Origin: CAIYRG01 sp964494505
GTDB taxonomy: Bacteria; Pseudomonadota; Alphaproteobacteria; Micropepsales; Micropepsaceae
Direction of reading: 5' to 3'
DNA length: 64,000 nt
NCBI GenBank assembly: GCA_964494505.1
Contig: CAZBRO010000006.1
Coordinates: 1-64,000, forward strand
The notes under the pieces are model-generated. The model was not told the origin of the DNA, did not search any database, and was given only the letters and a program-made list of their open reading frames with translations. The translations under genes and the position numbers were made by a program. How positions within the stretch are numbered: the stretch's first letter is position 1; each line of letters starts with the position of its first letter. Of this stretch, positions 55,139 through 63,266 are shown in pieces.

Positions 55139-55534
55139 GCGCTGGTTCCTATCTGGGAGGGGCGCCGATGGGGGCGCCGATTTCTTCCCAATCGTGTGCG
55201 TAACACCACCTTCGGTGTGATCCCGACCCGGCATGGATACCTCCGCGAGCCCACGACGTGCGAAATTGCACCTATCGAGCGGTCCCCGCGGCGAAACCAA
55301 TCGTCCACGGTTGGCGCAGGTGCGGCGGGCATTGGCAAGCGCACCCCTGGGTACGAATGCTTTAGACCGCCGAATGGTACATTAATGTTCAGTCATGGAG
55401 CGTTGTGCGTTTGGGCGCTGCACCACAGCGCGACCCTTTGGCTGCCAGGAAATGCAAGAGCCCGCGGCGGGGTTCCTTTCCGCACAATTTTTGAATTGCA
55501 CGAACGCTTGTCCTAAGGGCCTCGGCCCCGCCCG
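55139..55534. other. Spacer upstream of tkt
   Basis: About 400 nt without a credible gene. It must hold the promoter of the long sugar operon. The only marked structure is a 6-bp inverted repeat GCGCTG-CACCA-CAGCGC at 55415-55431, which could be an operator or a weak terminator of nothing obvious. Confidence 0.4.
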
Positions 55535-55960
55535 CTATGGCACCAGCCGGATTTCGGCACGGTCGGTCGCACCGGGAACCCGGTCCGTCAGGTTTTCCAA
55601 GTCTCGGCCCGTATAAAGCTTCGGATCGACATGGGCGGCCGAAAGGACGTTCTGGATCGCGGTGAGGCGCCCTTCCTTCAACCGCACGCCCCCTGGCGTG
55701 TCGGCGGGGACTGCTATCTCGATGCGGGCCACCTTGCTCTGCTGAACCGAGCCAGCGGCCTGCTTGACGATCTGTTCGGCCTCCGGCGCGAGGCGGGCAG
55801 TGCCTGGCACGAAGAAAAGCACGAAAAGGTCCTGCTTGGGCGGGGGCAGGGGAGGGGGGCTCGCGGGCCGTGTCGCCATGCACCCTGCAAGAACCGCCAC
55901 CACCGAACACGCCAGCACTCGCCGCACAGATGCCCCGCCCATAATCCCGCGCCCTTCCAT
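55535..55960 (-). CDS. Outer-membrane lipoprotein with OmpA-like C-terminal region
   Basis: 141 residues: signal peptide with lipobox VLAGC, a Pro-rich linker (ASPPPLPPPK), then a domain FVLFFVPGTARLAPEAEQIVKQAAGSV that resembles the first strand and helix of the OmpA/MotB fold, ending DRVPGATDRAEIRLVP where OmpA domains have 'NRRVEI'. The central peptidoglycan-binding Asp/Arg pair is not clearly conserved. The frame continues open to 56788 on this strand, but the lipoprotein start at 55960 is the natural one. It is transcribed divergently from the beta-lactamase-like gene. Confidence 0.7.
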   Translation of the reverse strand: MEGRGIMGGASVRRVLACSVVAVLAGCMATRPASPPPLPPPKQDLFVLFFVPGTARLAPEAEQIVKQAAGSVQQSKVARIEIAVPADTPGGVRLKEGRLTAIQNVLSAAHVDPKLYTGRDLENLTDRVPGATDRAEIRLVP

Positions 55961-56071
55961 AGAGGATTCTTTCCGTGCCCATAAGGTAACGGGAGCCTGT
56001 CGGCATCGTTGCCCGCCTCGGTGGCGCCTTGTAGGTTCGCGCCCCGAAGCCCAGGCGTTAACCTTATCCCC

Positions 56072-57493
56072 GTGGATTTGCTTCGCACGCTTTTTTTCAT
56101 GTTTTTCGCCGGATTGGCTGCGACGGGGGCCGCCCGCGCCCAGGGCGACATCGCGCCGGAGCTGCTTGACCGGCCCCCGGTTGCCGCTCCCACCTCCAAA
56201 ATCGATGTGGGGTCGATTCCGGTGGTCCTGTCGGCAAGCCAGGAAATGGACAATTTCGCCGCCGGCCTGATGCAGGGGCTGATGTTTGGAAGCGGCATCA
56301 AGGGAATCGGCCTCGTGGTGGTCAAGGAAGACCGCGTGCTGCTGCAGCGTTACGTGGGTTCGATGGCGCCGGACCGGCGGTTTCCAGCCAACGCCTCGGC
56401 TCCCCTGTTCGACGCCATCACGGCCATGCAGCTGATCGAGCGCGGCACGCTGACGGCCAGCGAAGATGTCGGCAAGGCGCTTGGGGAATCCGCCCCGCGG
56501 AGCTTTACGGTGGGCGACCTGCTCGCGTTCAAGGCGGGCGATCCCGAACTCCTGTCGCGCGTGGTCGACAAGGCGTCCGGCGCGGAATGGCCCGACTATG
56601 TCACCAAGCAAATCGCCCAGCCGCTCGGGATGACCGCAACGGCGGTGCGCAACGGTCGCATGGAGACGAGCCCGGCCGATTTGGGCCGGCTCGCGGCGGC
56701 TCTGGAGAATGACGGCGCAGGAGAGAGCGGGCGGATATTTCAGCCCATGACCCTCGATTCGATGGAAGCCACGCACGCCTCTCTCCACCCGGCGCTGCCG
56801 GGCCGCGCCTATGGGTTCTCGGAAATGCGCCGCAACGGCTGGCGCGCTTTGCAGCGGGATGGCGCGTCGGGGGCCATCGGCGTCCGCCTCGTGATCGTAC
56901 CGGAAGCCAAGGCCGGTTACTTCGTGGTGGTGGAAGGCCCCACGACGCCCGCCTTCTGGCGCGTTCTGGACAATGGGCTGTTCGACAAGCTGCTTCCGTC
57001 CCGCAATACGCCGGAGCCCTCCATTTCCGGCCCTGCACCATCGCCTGAGGATGCTCTCCGCGTCGAGGGCACCTATGAGCCCGTGCGCGACGCCCCTGCG
57101 TCACTGGCGGGGCTCGCAATGGGCGACCGGCTATCGGTTCGCGCCAATGCCAGTGGTGGCCTGCTCCTCACGGGTGCCGAAAGGGCTACCCTGGCGCCCA
57201 AGCCCGGCGGTTACTGGGGCAGCGCCGACGGCAATCTCAACGCGGTAGCCCGTGGGGGACAACTCGTTCTCAGCACCGGCGCCTATGGGGCGCTGGCGCT
57301 CTACAAACGCCCGGCCTCCTATGGGTGGCTCGCCCTCGTTGCCGCGCTCGCAAGCTTGGGCTTTGTCATGTACGGCCGCCGTCTCAAGCCCGCTGCCCCC
57401 CTCTTGACCGATTCGGTGCTCGAACTTGCCGGTGCGGCCGTACTGCTGGCGCTGGTTGCAGCCGTCGTCTGGCTGTTTTCTCCCAGCGCATGA
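56072..57493 (+). CDS. Beta-lactamase-fold (serine hydrolase family) protein with degenerate active site
   Basis: About 473 residues with a signal peptide (FMFFAGLAATGAARAQ), a beta-lactamase/class C-like domain (VVKEDRVLLQRYVG... LFDAITAMQLIERGTLTASEDVGKAL; later WPDYVTKQIAQPLGMTAT), a C-terminal beta part and two TM helices (WLALVAALASLGFVMYG; AVLLALVAAVVWLF). The catalytic SxxK position reads S-A-P-L, the YxN motif is missing, and the usual HTSG is FKAG, so it is probably a pseudoenzyme. I prefer the GTG at 56072; an ATG at 56099 is the alternative. Its stop overlaps the sirtuin start (ATGA). Confidence 0.75.
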   Translation: MDLLRTLFFMFFAGLAATGAARAQGDIAPELLDRPPVAAPTSKIDVGSIPVVLSASQEMDNFAAGLMQGLMFGSGIKGIGLVVVKEDRVLLQRYVGSMAPDRRFPANASAPLFDAITAMQLIERGTLTASEDVGKALGESAPRSFTVGDLLAFKAGDPELLSRVVDKASGAEWPDYVTKQIAQPLGMTATAVRNGRMETSPADLGRLAAALENDGAGESGRIFQPMTLDSMEATHASLHPALPGRAYGFSEMRRNGWRALQRDGASGAIGVRLVIVPEAKAGYFVVVEGPTTPAFWRVLDNGLFDKLLPSRNTPEPSISGPAPSPEDALRVEGTYEPVRDAPASLAGLAMGDRLSVRANASGGLLLTGAERATLAPKPGGYWGSADGNLNAVARGGQLVLSTGAYGALALYKRPASYGWLALVAALASLGFVMYGRRLKPAAPLLTDSVLELAGAAVLLALVAAVVWLFSPSA

Positions 57494-58248
57494 ACACGGC
57501 GGGCACATCCTCTTCCGAGCGCCTGGCCGGGCTGCTCCGCGAATCCCGGAACGCGGTCGTCTTCACCGGTGCGGGCATTTCCACCGAATCGGGCATTCCC
57601 GACTTCCGCAGTCCTGGGGGCGTCTGGGATAAAATGGCGCCGATCCAATTTGCCGATTTCCTGGGTTCGGCTTCCATGCGGCGCGAAACCTGGCGCCGGC
57701 GCTTCGCGATGGAGGAGATGTTCGGCGGCGCCAGGCCCAACCCGGGCCATTTGGCGATTGCCGATCTGGTGCGGCGCGGGAGGGTCGGGTGTGTCATCAC
57801 CCAGAATATCGACAATCTGCATCAGGCTTCGGGCGTTCCGGCCGACAGAATCGTCGAACTCCATGGCAACACCACCTACGCGACCTGCCTCGATTGCCAG
57901 GTGCGCTACGAAATTGCCCCTTTGCGCGATGCTTTCGTGCGGGAAGGCGATGTGCCCGATTGCAACTGCGGCGGCTACATAAAGGCCGCCACGGTTTCCT
58001 TCGGCCAGGCTATGCCTGAAGACGCCATGCGGCGCGCCCATGAGGCGACAATCTCCTGTGACCTTTTCCTAGTCGCCGGCTCCTCTCTTGTCGTATACCC
58101 CGCGGCCGGCTTCCCGCTGCTGGCTAAGCGTGGCGGCGCGAAGCTGGCGATCCTTAACCGAACCCAAACCGATCAGGACGACTATGCCGATCTCGTGATC
58201 CGCGATGGATTGGGCGCCGCCCTCACGGCGGCCCTTGCCGCGCTTTGA
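57490..58248 (+). CDS. cobB: SIR2-family NAD-dependent protein deacylase
   Basis: 252 residues, normal sirtuin length. NAD-binding GAGISTESGIPDFRSPGG lies at about 27-44, TQNIDNLHQASG and the catalytic-His motif ELHGN follow. The zinc ligands are CLDC and later C-x-C (DCNCGGYIKAATVSFGQ). It removes acyl groups from lysines and thereby controls enzymes such as acetyl-CoA synthetase in other bacteria. Translation is coupled to the upstream beta-lactamase-like gene. Confidence 0.93.
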   Translation: MNTAGTSSSERLAGLLRESRNAVVFTGAGISTESGIPDFRSPGGVWDKMAPIQFADFLGSASMRRETWRRRFAMEEMFGGARPNPGHLAIADLVRRGRVGCVITQNIDNLHQASGVPADRIVELHGNTTYATCLDCQVRYEIAPLRDAFVREGDVPDCNCGGYIKAATVSFGQAMPEDAMRRAHEATISCDLFLVAGSSLVVYPAAGFPLLAKRGGAKLAILNRTQTDQDDYADLVIRDGLGAALTAALAAL

Positions 58249-58306
58249 TGGCATACCCACCTTTCGTTACACTGTCTGTTCAGCCCCCGTTTAGGACAAC
58301 TCGAAA

Positions 58307-58945
58307 ATGACAAGAATCCCGCCTGCCCCTGGATTTGATCCGAGGCTCGACGACGACGACGAGAAAGAGAAGAAAGAAAACGAGGGCATGAAGCCCGACC
58401 AGCCGATGGCGCCGGTGCAGATGGCGCTGTTCAAAGCGCGCACGGTGCTCATCTTCGGCGAGATCGACATGAAAGTGGCCGAGCGGGTGTGCGGCCAATT
58501 GATCGCCTACGCAGCCGACGGGCAGGGCGACATCCGCGTCATCATCAACTCGCCAGGCGGCCATGTGGAATCGGGCGACACGATCCATGACATGATCCGC
58601 TTCTGCGGGCCGCGCGTGAAGATGATCGGCACCGGCTGGGTCGCGAGCGCGGGCGCGCATATCTTCCTCGGCGCGGAAAAGGAAAACCGCTTCTGCCTTC
58701 CGAACACGCGCTTCCTGCTGCATCAGCCCTTGGGCGGCGTGACCGGCCAGGCGTCCGACATCACCATCGAAGCCGAAGAGATCATCAAGATGCGTGAGCG
58801 GATCAACCGCATCATCGCGCGCGAAACCGGACAAACTTACGAGAAGGTCGTCCACGACACCGACCGGAACTTCTGGATCGGAGCGGAGGATGCCGTGACC
58901 TATGGCCTCGTGTCGCGGGTGGTCGCGCGTTCCACGGAGGTGTAG
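58307..58945 (+). CDS. ClpP-like serine protease
   Basis: 212 residues with a ClpP fold. The nucleophile Ser114 is in WVASAGAH, His139 in FLLHQPLGG, and the Asp is in HDTDRNFWIGAEDAVTYGLV, so the triad looks intact. The oxyanion-loop region NSPGGHVESGDTIHDMI is also present. The first 30 residues are an acidic/basic low-complexity extension (DDDDEKEKKENEG), unlike the processed ClpP N-terminus. It is an orphan paralogue, with no clpX or tig nearby. It could work alone or join a mixed ClpP barrel. Confidence 0.88.
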   Translation: MTRIPPAPGFDPRLDDDDEKEKKENEGMKPDQPMAPVQMALFKARTVLIFGEIDMKVAERVCGQLIAYAADGQGDIRVIINSPGGHVESGDTIHDMIRFCGPRVKMIGTGWVASAGAHIFLGAEKENRFCLPNTRFLLHQPLGGVTGQASDITIEAEEIIKMRERINRIIARETGQTYEKVVHDTDRNFWIGAEDAVTYGLVSRVVARSTEV

Positions 58946-59030
58946 CGCCCACAATCGCCGAGCCTGTCACCGGAGCGTCACGAAGCCCCACTAGGTTTCC
59001 CCCAACCAAAACAGTGGGGTGATCATGTTC

Positions 59031-61223
59031 ATGGGGTCTTCGCGCACGCGCTCACGGCGCGTGGCATTGCTTGTGTCTTGTCTGCTGCTGGGTACGGCGC
59101 CGGAGGCACTGGCGGCGTCCTTCAACATTACCAGCGGCACCACCACGGCCCAGCAAACGCTCAACGCGGGCGAAACGGGAACCGTTACATCGCCCGGCCA
59201 GTTGATCGTCAACAGCAGTCGCGCCGTCATTCTTAATGGCGGCGACGTCCGCATCACCAATTCCGGGACGATCCAATCCTCCACGTCATCGGGCCGTGCG
59301 ATCGATACCAACTCGCTTGCCGCCGGCAATTACAACATCACCGTCACCAACAGCGGCAACATCACCTCGAACGGAGACGCCTTCCGCATCAATGCCGATA
59401 CGGGCACTGGCCATGTGGTCGTCGACAATTCCGGCACCATCCAGTCGACCGGAAGCGGCAGCAACAATGGCCAGGCCATCGACTTCGACGCCATTTCGTC
59501 GACCACGGGCGTGGTCAGCATCACCAACGAGTCCACGGGCATCTTGAAAGCCAAGGATGCCGATGCCGTCAGGCCGGGAAACGGCGCGGTTATTTACAAC
59601 TCCGGCCAAATCCTCTCCACATTTGTCGCGGCCGGCAATGTGACGACGGGCAGCCTCAGCAAGAATGACGGCGTCGATTTTCAGACGTCGAACAGCGGAA
59701 CGGTGAACAATCTGTCGGGCGGTTCAATTACCGGCGCGCGGCACGGCATCACCGGGGACCTGGCTCAGATCATCAACAATTCCGGCAACATCACCGGATC
59801 GGACGGTTCCGGCATCAATCTCGATACCGCGTCAAATACCACGACGACGATCACAAACCACGGCACGATAACCGGCAATGCGGTCAGCACCGATGGCGAC
59901 GGTATCGATGTCGATGGGCTCGCGAACATCGACAATTACGGTGCGATCAAGGCGGTGGGCACTGTCGCCGGTCAACTGAACGAAGCCGTGACGATCGGCG
60001 GCGGCAATATCACCAACCGGTTGGGCGGCGCGCTCACCAGCGACCAGCGCGCGATCACGGTCGACGATTCCAACCTGCAAAATGCATTCGGCGCGGCGTC
60101 CGTGAACAACTTGGGAAACATCACCGGCAGCAATGGGGAGGCGATCGCTATCAGGAGCACGTTTGCGAATACGATCACCAACAGCGGTAACATCAACGGG
60201 AGCGTCACGATCGATTCCCAGTATTGGACCAATCCCACGCTTCAGACCGGACCCGTTCTTACCGCGAGCGGCGCAAACGCACTCACCAATTCGGGGACCA
60301 TCACGGGGAGTGTGGTACTCGGCACCGGGGTGGCGGGCAGTGCGGGCGAAACCTTCAGCAACAGCGGTACGGTGACCGGCAGCGTAACTCTGGGCGCGGG
60401 CGGCGACACAGTGACGCTGTATACGGGTTCTTCGACGGGCGCCGTCGATGCAGGGGCCGGTTCGGATGCGCTGCATCTCGCAGGCGCGGGCCCGGCCACG
60501 CTCGGCGTCGCCAGCAATTTCGAAACGCTGAACGTCGATTCAGGCACATGGACGCTGAACGCCCCGCAGAGTTTTTCGGCCGGGGGCACGGTTGCGGCTG
60601 GTGCGACACTCAAAATCGACCATACCTCCGTGACATTCGGAGGCAGCTTGACGATTGACGGCACATTCGCCAGCGATCCTGCTCACGTCGAAGTCCTCGA
60701 TCTCAACATCGATTCGACCGGCGTTCTTCAGGCTTCGGCAGGTGACGTCTATCAGGTCGACAACGATTTTCTGAACCACAGCACCCAGAACACCCAATGG
60801 GACACCAGCGGCGCCACTCTCGAATTCAGCGGCATTCCAGGCACCTCCCACGCGTTTGAACTGGCGGGGTCCGATCTGGGCAATATCCCGGCCGGCTACC
60901 ATGACAATTTTGCCTGGGAAGAACTCGACATCGACGTCGGCAACGACCTTGTGCTCGGAACCGGAACCGCGGCGGGCCGCGCCTTCTACGTGTCGGAAAT
61001 CCTGGGCGTGGACACCTCCGGGCACGATGCGACCAACATCATCGGCAACGGATTGGACATCTATTACAACGCCAGAAAAGCAGACAACGCGTATCTCCAC
61101 GGGACCTATTACAATCTCGGCAATGGAGGGCGCCTCATTCCTGTGCCCGAGCCCGGAAGCCTGCTGATCCTGCTTTCCGGCTTGGGTGCGGCCGGCATCC
61201 CGCGCCGTCGCAAACGATCATAA
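59031..61223 (+). CDS. PEP-CTERM repeat protein (exosortase substrate)
   Basis: 730 residues. After a signal peptide (VALLVSCLLLGTAPEALA) come many short beta-helix-like repeats built on NSGTI/NSGNI-x-G steps (about 30-430), a Thr/Gly-rich region and a more globular C-terminal domain (about 500-690). The end is a complete PEP-CTERM sorting signal: VPEPGS, a hydrophobic helix and RRRKRS. Exosortase would cleave it and pass it to the surface or the extracellular matrix. No autotransporter barrel is present. The start at 59031 follows GGGGTG; ATG 59025 is equally possible. The exosortase gene itself is not in this window. Confidence 0.85.
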   Translation: MGSSRTRSRRVALLVSCLLLGTAPEALAASFNITSGTTTAQQTLNAGETGTVTSPGQLIVNSSRAVILNGGDVRITNSGTIQSSTSSGRAIDTNSLAAGNYNITVTNSGNITSNGDAFRINADTGTGHVVVDNSGTIQSTGSGSNNGQAIDFDAISSTTGVVSITNESTGILKAKDADAVRPGNGAVIYNSGQILSTFVAAGNVTTGSLSKNDGVDFQTSNSGTVNNLSGGSITGARHGITGDLAQIINNSGNITGSDGSGINLDTASNTTTTITNHGTITGNAVSTDGDGIDVDGLANIDNYGAIKAVGTVAGQLNEAVTIGGGNITNRLGGALTSDQRAITVDDSNLQNAFGAASVNNLGNITGSNGEAIAIRSTFANTITNSGNINGSVTIDSQYWTNPTLQTGPVLTASGANALTNSGTITGSVVLGTGVAGSAGETFSNSGTVTGSVTLGAGGDTVTLYTGSSTGAVDAGAGSDALHLAGAGPATLGVASNFETLNVDSGTWTLNAPQSFSAGGTVAAGATLKIDHTSVTFGGSLTIDGTFASDPAHVEVLDLNIDSTGVLQASAGDVYQVDNDFLNHSTQNTQWDTSGATLEFSGIPGTSHAFELAGSDLGNIPAGYHDNFAWEELDIDVGNDLVLGTGTAAGRAFYVSEILGVDTSGHDATNIIGNGLDIYYNARKADNAYLHGTYYNLGNGGRLIPVPEPGSLLILLSGLGAAGIPRRRKRS

Positions 61224-61224
61224 C

Positions 61225-61644
61225 TCACGTCGTCTTCAACGCATCGAGCACCGCGTCGATGGGAAGCAGCACGCAGGTGTGGCGGTTGCGATGGACCGCA
61301 GCCCCGCTGAGTGCTGCATAGTCGCCGAACGGGTAGGGCGGTGCGTCGCCGTCGCGCAGCATGGCCGCGACATCGGCGCGCAATTTCTCGACCGCGGCAG
61401 CATCGGCTCCCGCCAAGTGCGCGCCGAGGATCGATGCGGAGGCCTGCGTCAGCACACAGGCCTTCGCATCGTGGCCAATCGCCGTGATGCTGCCCTCCGG
61501 CGAAAGCCTCAACGTCACCGATACGCGGTCGCCGCAGGTCGGGTTGTGTGCATGGCCCTCCGCGTCGAACGGATCGAGCCTGCCGGCGCCCACCGCGTCG
61601 GCCGCCAGACGCAGCAGCGGTTTGGCATAAAGGGAATCGCTCAT
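61225..61644 (-). CDS. IscU/NifU-N-like iron-sulfur scaffold protein
   Basis: 139 residues. The three scaffold cysteines are recognisable: HNPTCGDRVSV, KACVLTQASASIL and RHTCVLLP, in the order seen in the IscU/NifU-N family. It differs from housekeeping IscU in the missing LPPVK motif and the short length, so it is probably a specialised scaffold. The start overlaps the upstream molybdopterin-type gene by 4 nt (ATGA). Delivery of a cluster to a molybdoenzyme pathway is a possible role. Confidence 0.8.
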   Translation of the reverse strand: MSDSLYAKPLLRLAADAVGAGRLDPFDAEGHAHNPTCGDRVSVTLRLSPEGSITAIGHDAKACVLTQASASILGAHLAGADAAAVEKLRADVAAMLRDGDAPPYPFGDYAALSGAAVHRNRHTCVLLPIDAVLDALKTT

Positions 61645-63257
61645 ACGGGGGCTTCACTCCCGGCGCGAAGGGCCGCGAGCGCCTCGGGCGTGTCTATGTC
61701 GCGTAAGGCCTCCGCACCCGCCTCGATCTCGCAGACCAGTTCCTCATGTGCGGCGAACAGGCGCTTGGCCCCTTCGTCGCCGGAAAGCGCCTCGATCTCG
61801 GGAAAGAACGCGCGCGCCCAGAGCACCGGGTTCCCACGCCTGTGCTCGTGCAGCGCGACGCAGATCGAGCGCCCGTCGGCCGGCGAAAACGCGGCGATCA
61901 TCTTGGCGATCACCGTCTGATCGATCTCGGGCATGTCGCCCAACAGCACCATCGCTCCGTCCGCGTCAGTTGGCACAGCGCGAATCCCCGCTCTCAACGA
62001 TGTGCTGAGTCCCGCCCGGTAATCGGGATTATGCACGAAGCGCACATCGAGCCCTTTCAGCGCCGCATCGACTTTCGCCGCTTCGTTGCCGGTAACCACG
62101 ATTACCGGTTTCGTGTCGCTCGCGAGTGCTGCTTCCACGGTCCAGCGAAGCAGCGGTTTTCCACGCCACTCCTGCAGCAGCTTGTTCGAGCCCATGCGCG
62201 AAGAAAGACCCGCGGCGAGCACGATTGCGGCGATGCGTGGCGCCCGCAGCGGCGAGGGGGCTACATCGCGAGGCTGCGGCCGGGTCGGAATCTCCTGCAA
62301 CAAGCCACCGACGCCCATGCGCATGATGCTAGTTGGCGTCACCGGAAGATCGGCAAACAGACGCTGCAGCACAAAATCGAAACCGTTCACCTTGGGCGAC
62401 CGGGCACAACTTGGAAGCCCCACCACCGGCTGGCCGTGCAGGCTTCCCAGCAGCAACAGATTGCCGGGATCGACCGGCATGCCGAAATGGGCGACCGCGC
62501 CACCGGCCGCGACGATTCCCGCCGGGATGACGTCCCGCCGGTCGGTGATCGCCGAGGCGCCGAACACGAACAGAAGCTCCGGCTTTGCCGCCTCGGCCGC
62601 GCGCAGGGCGTCCGTCACGGCATCGGTTCGATGAGGTACTCGCCGTTCGAACACGAGCGAACCGCCGAGCGGCGCAAGACGGGCTTCGAGCGCGGAGCGG
62701 TTCTTGTCCAGAAGGGCGGGCTTCTGCCCCGGCAGCTCGGTCGAGATCAGCGCGACCCGTTTGGGCGCGAAGGGCGCCACGCGGATACGCGCTTCCGACG
62801 CAGCCTTGGCTGCAGCTGCGACCGCTCGTTCCGGTGCGGCATACGGAATGATCTTCACGGTCGCGATCATCTCGCCGGGCGAAACCGTGGCGTAAGGCGG
62901 AAGCGTCGCGAGGGTCACGGATTCGTCGATAAGGTTGACGGCGTCCACACCTGCGGGATCGAACACGACGAGGCCCGATTGCTCCGCATAAAGATTTGTC
63001 CGGCCGGTGAAGGCGGCGCTGAGCCTGGTTCCCTCGCCCGCGAAGGCCTCGGCCACGCGGGTTGCCGCGATGTCCTCCGGAATGTCGCCAGGCTCGAGGC
63101 GCGCCCCCGTGACAGTGGCGATTCCGCTGGCGGCGAGCGCGTCCAGATCGGGTTTCCTGAGCACGCGGCCCTTCTTGAACAGCCGGCCGCCGGCGCGCAG
63201 CGAATGCACGAGAATGGCGCCCTCGGCCTCGCCGAGCGGAAAGGTTCCGAACCGCAT
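61641..63257 (-). CDS. Fusion of a MoeA-like molybdopterin-binding domain and a MobA/MocA-like nucleotidyltransferase
   Basis: 538 residues. The N-terminal 340 residues resemble molybdopterin-binding MoeA/MogA-like proteins (VHSLRAGGRLFKKGRVL; LLFVFGASAITDRRDVIPAGIVAAGGAVAHFGMPVDPGNLLLLG; VVGLPSCARSPKVNGFD). The C-terminal 190 residues form an NTP transferase: AAIVLAAGLSSRMGSNKLLQEWRGKPLLRW, VHNPDYRAGLSTSLRAGI, MVLLGDMPEID. The MocA/CoxI type adds CMP to molybdopterin for xanthine-oxidase-type enzymes. No such enzyme is in the window. The fusion is common in alphaproteobacteria. Its stop overlaps the IscU-like gene. Confidence 0.85.
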   Translation of the reverse strand: MRFGTFPLGEAEGAILVHSLRAGGRLFKKGRVLRKPDLDALAASGIATVTGARLEPGDIPEDIAATRVAEAFAGEGTRLSAAFTGRTNLYAEQSGLVVFDPAGVDAVNLIDESVTLATLPPYATVSPGEMIATVKIIPYAAPERAVAAAAKAASEARIRVAPFAPKRVALISTELPGQKPALLDKNRSALEARLAPLGGSLVFERRVPHRTDAVTDALRAAEAAKPELLFVFGASAITDRRDVIPAGIVAAGGAVAHFGMPVDPGNLLLLGSLHGQPVVGLPSCARSPKVNGFDFVLQRLFADLPVTPTSIMRMGVGGLLQEIPTRPQPRDVAPSPLRAPRIAAIVLAAGLSSRMGSNKLLQEWRGKPLLRWTVEAALASDTKPVIVVTGNEAAKVDAALKGLDVRFVHNPDYRAGLSTSLRAGIRAVPTDADGAMVLLGDMPEIDQTVIAKMIAAFSPADGRSICVALHEHRRGNPVLWARAFFPEIEALSGDEGAKRLFAAHEELVCEIEAGAEALRDIDTPEALAALRAGSEAPV

Positions 63258-63266
63258 GGCAGGACG

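Noticed and set aside
55196..55516. 106-codon plus-strand frame upstream of tkt
   Set aside because: No ribosome binding site, no motif, and mixed composition; treated as spacer.
55517..55528. GGGCC-TC-GGCCC palindrome as terminator of the lipoprotein gene
   Set aside because: Stem of 5 bp with a 2-nt loop and no T-tract; too weak to call.
55961..56788. Long antisense N-terminal part of the lipoprotein frame
   Set aside because: It lies antisense to the beta-lactamase-like gene and has no family resemblance; the lipoprotein has its own signal peptide at 55960.
59120..60440. CRISPR-like or tandem DNA repeats
   Set aside because: The periodicity is at protein level (NSGTI/NSGNI steps of a coding gene); the DNA units are not identical and there are no spacers.
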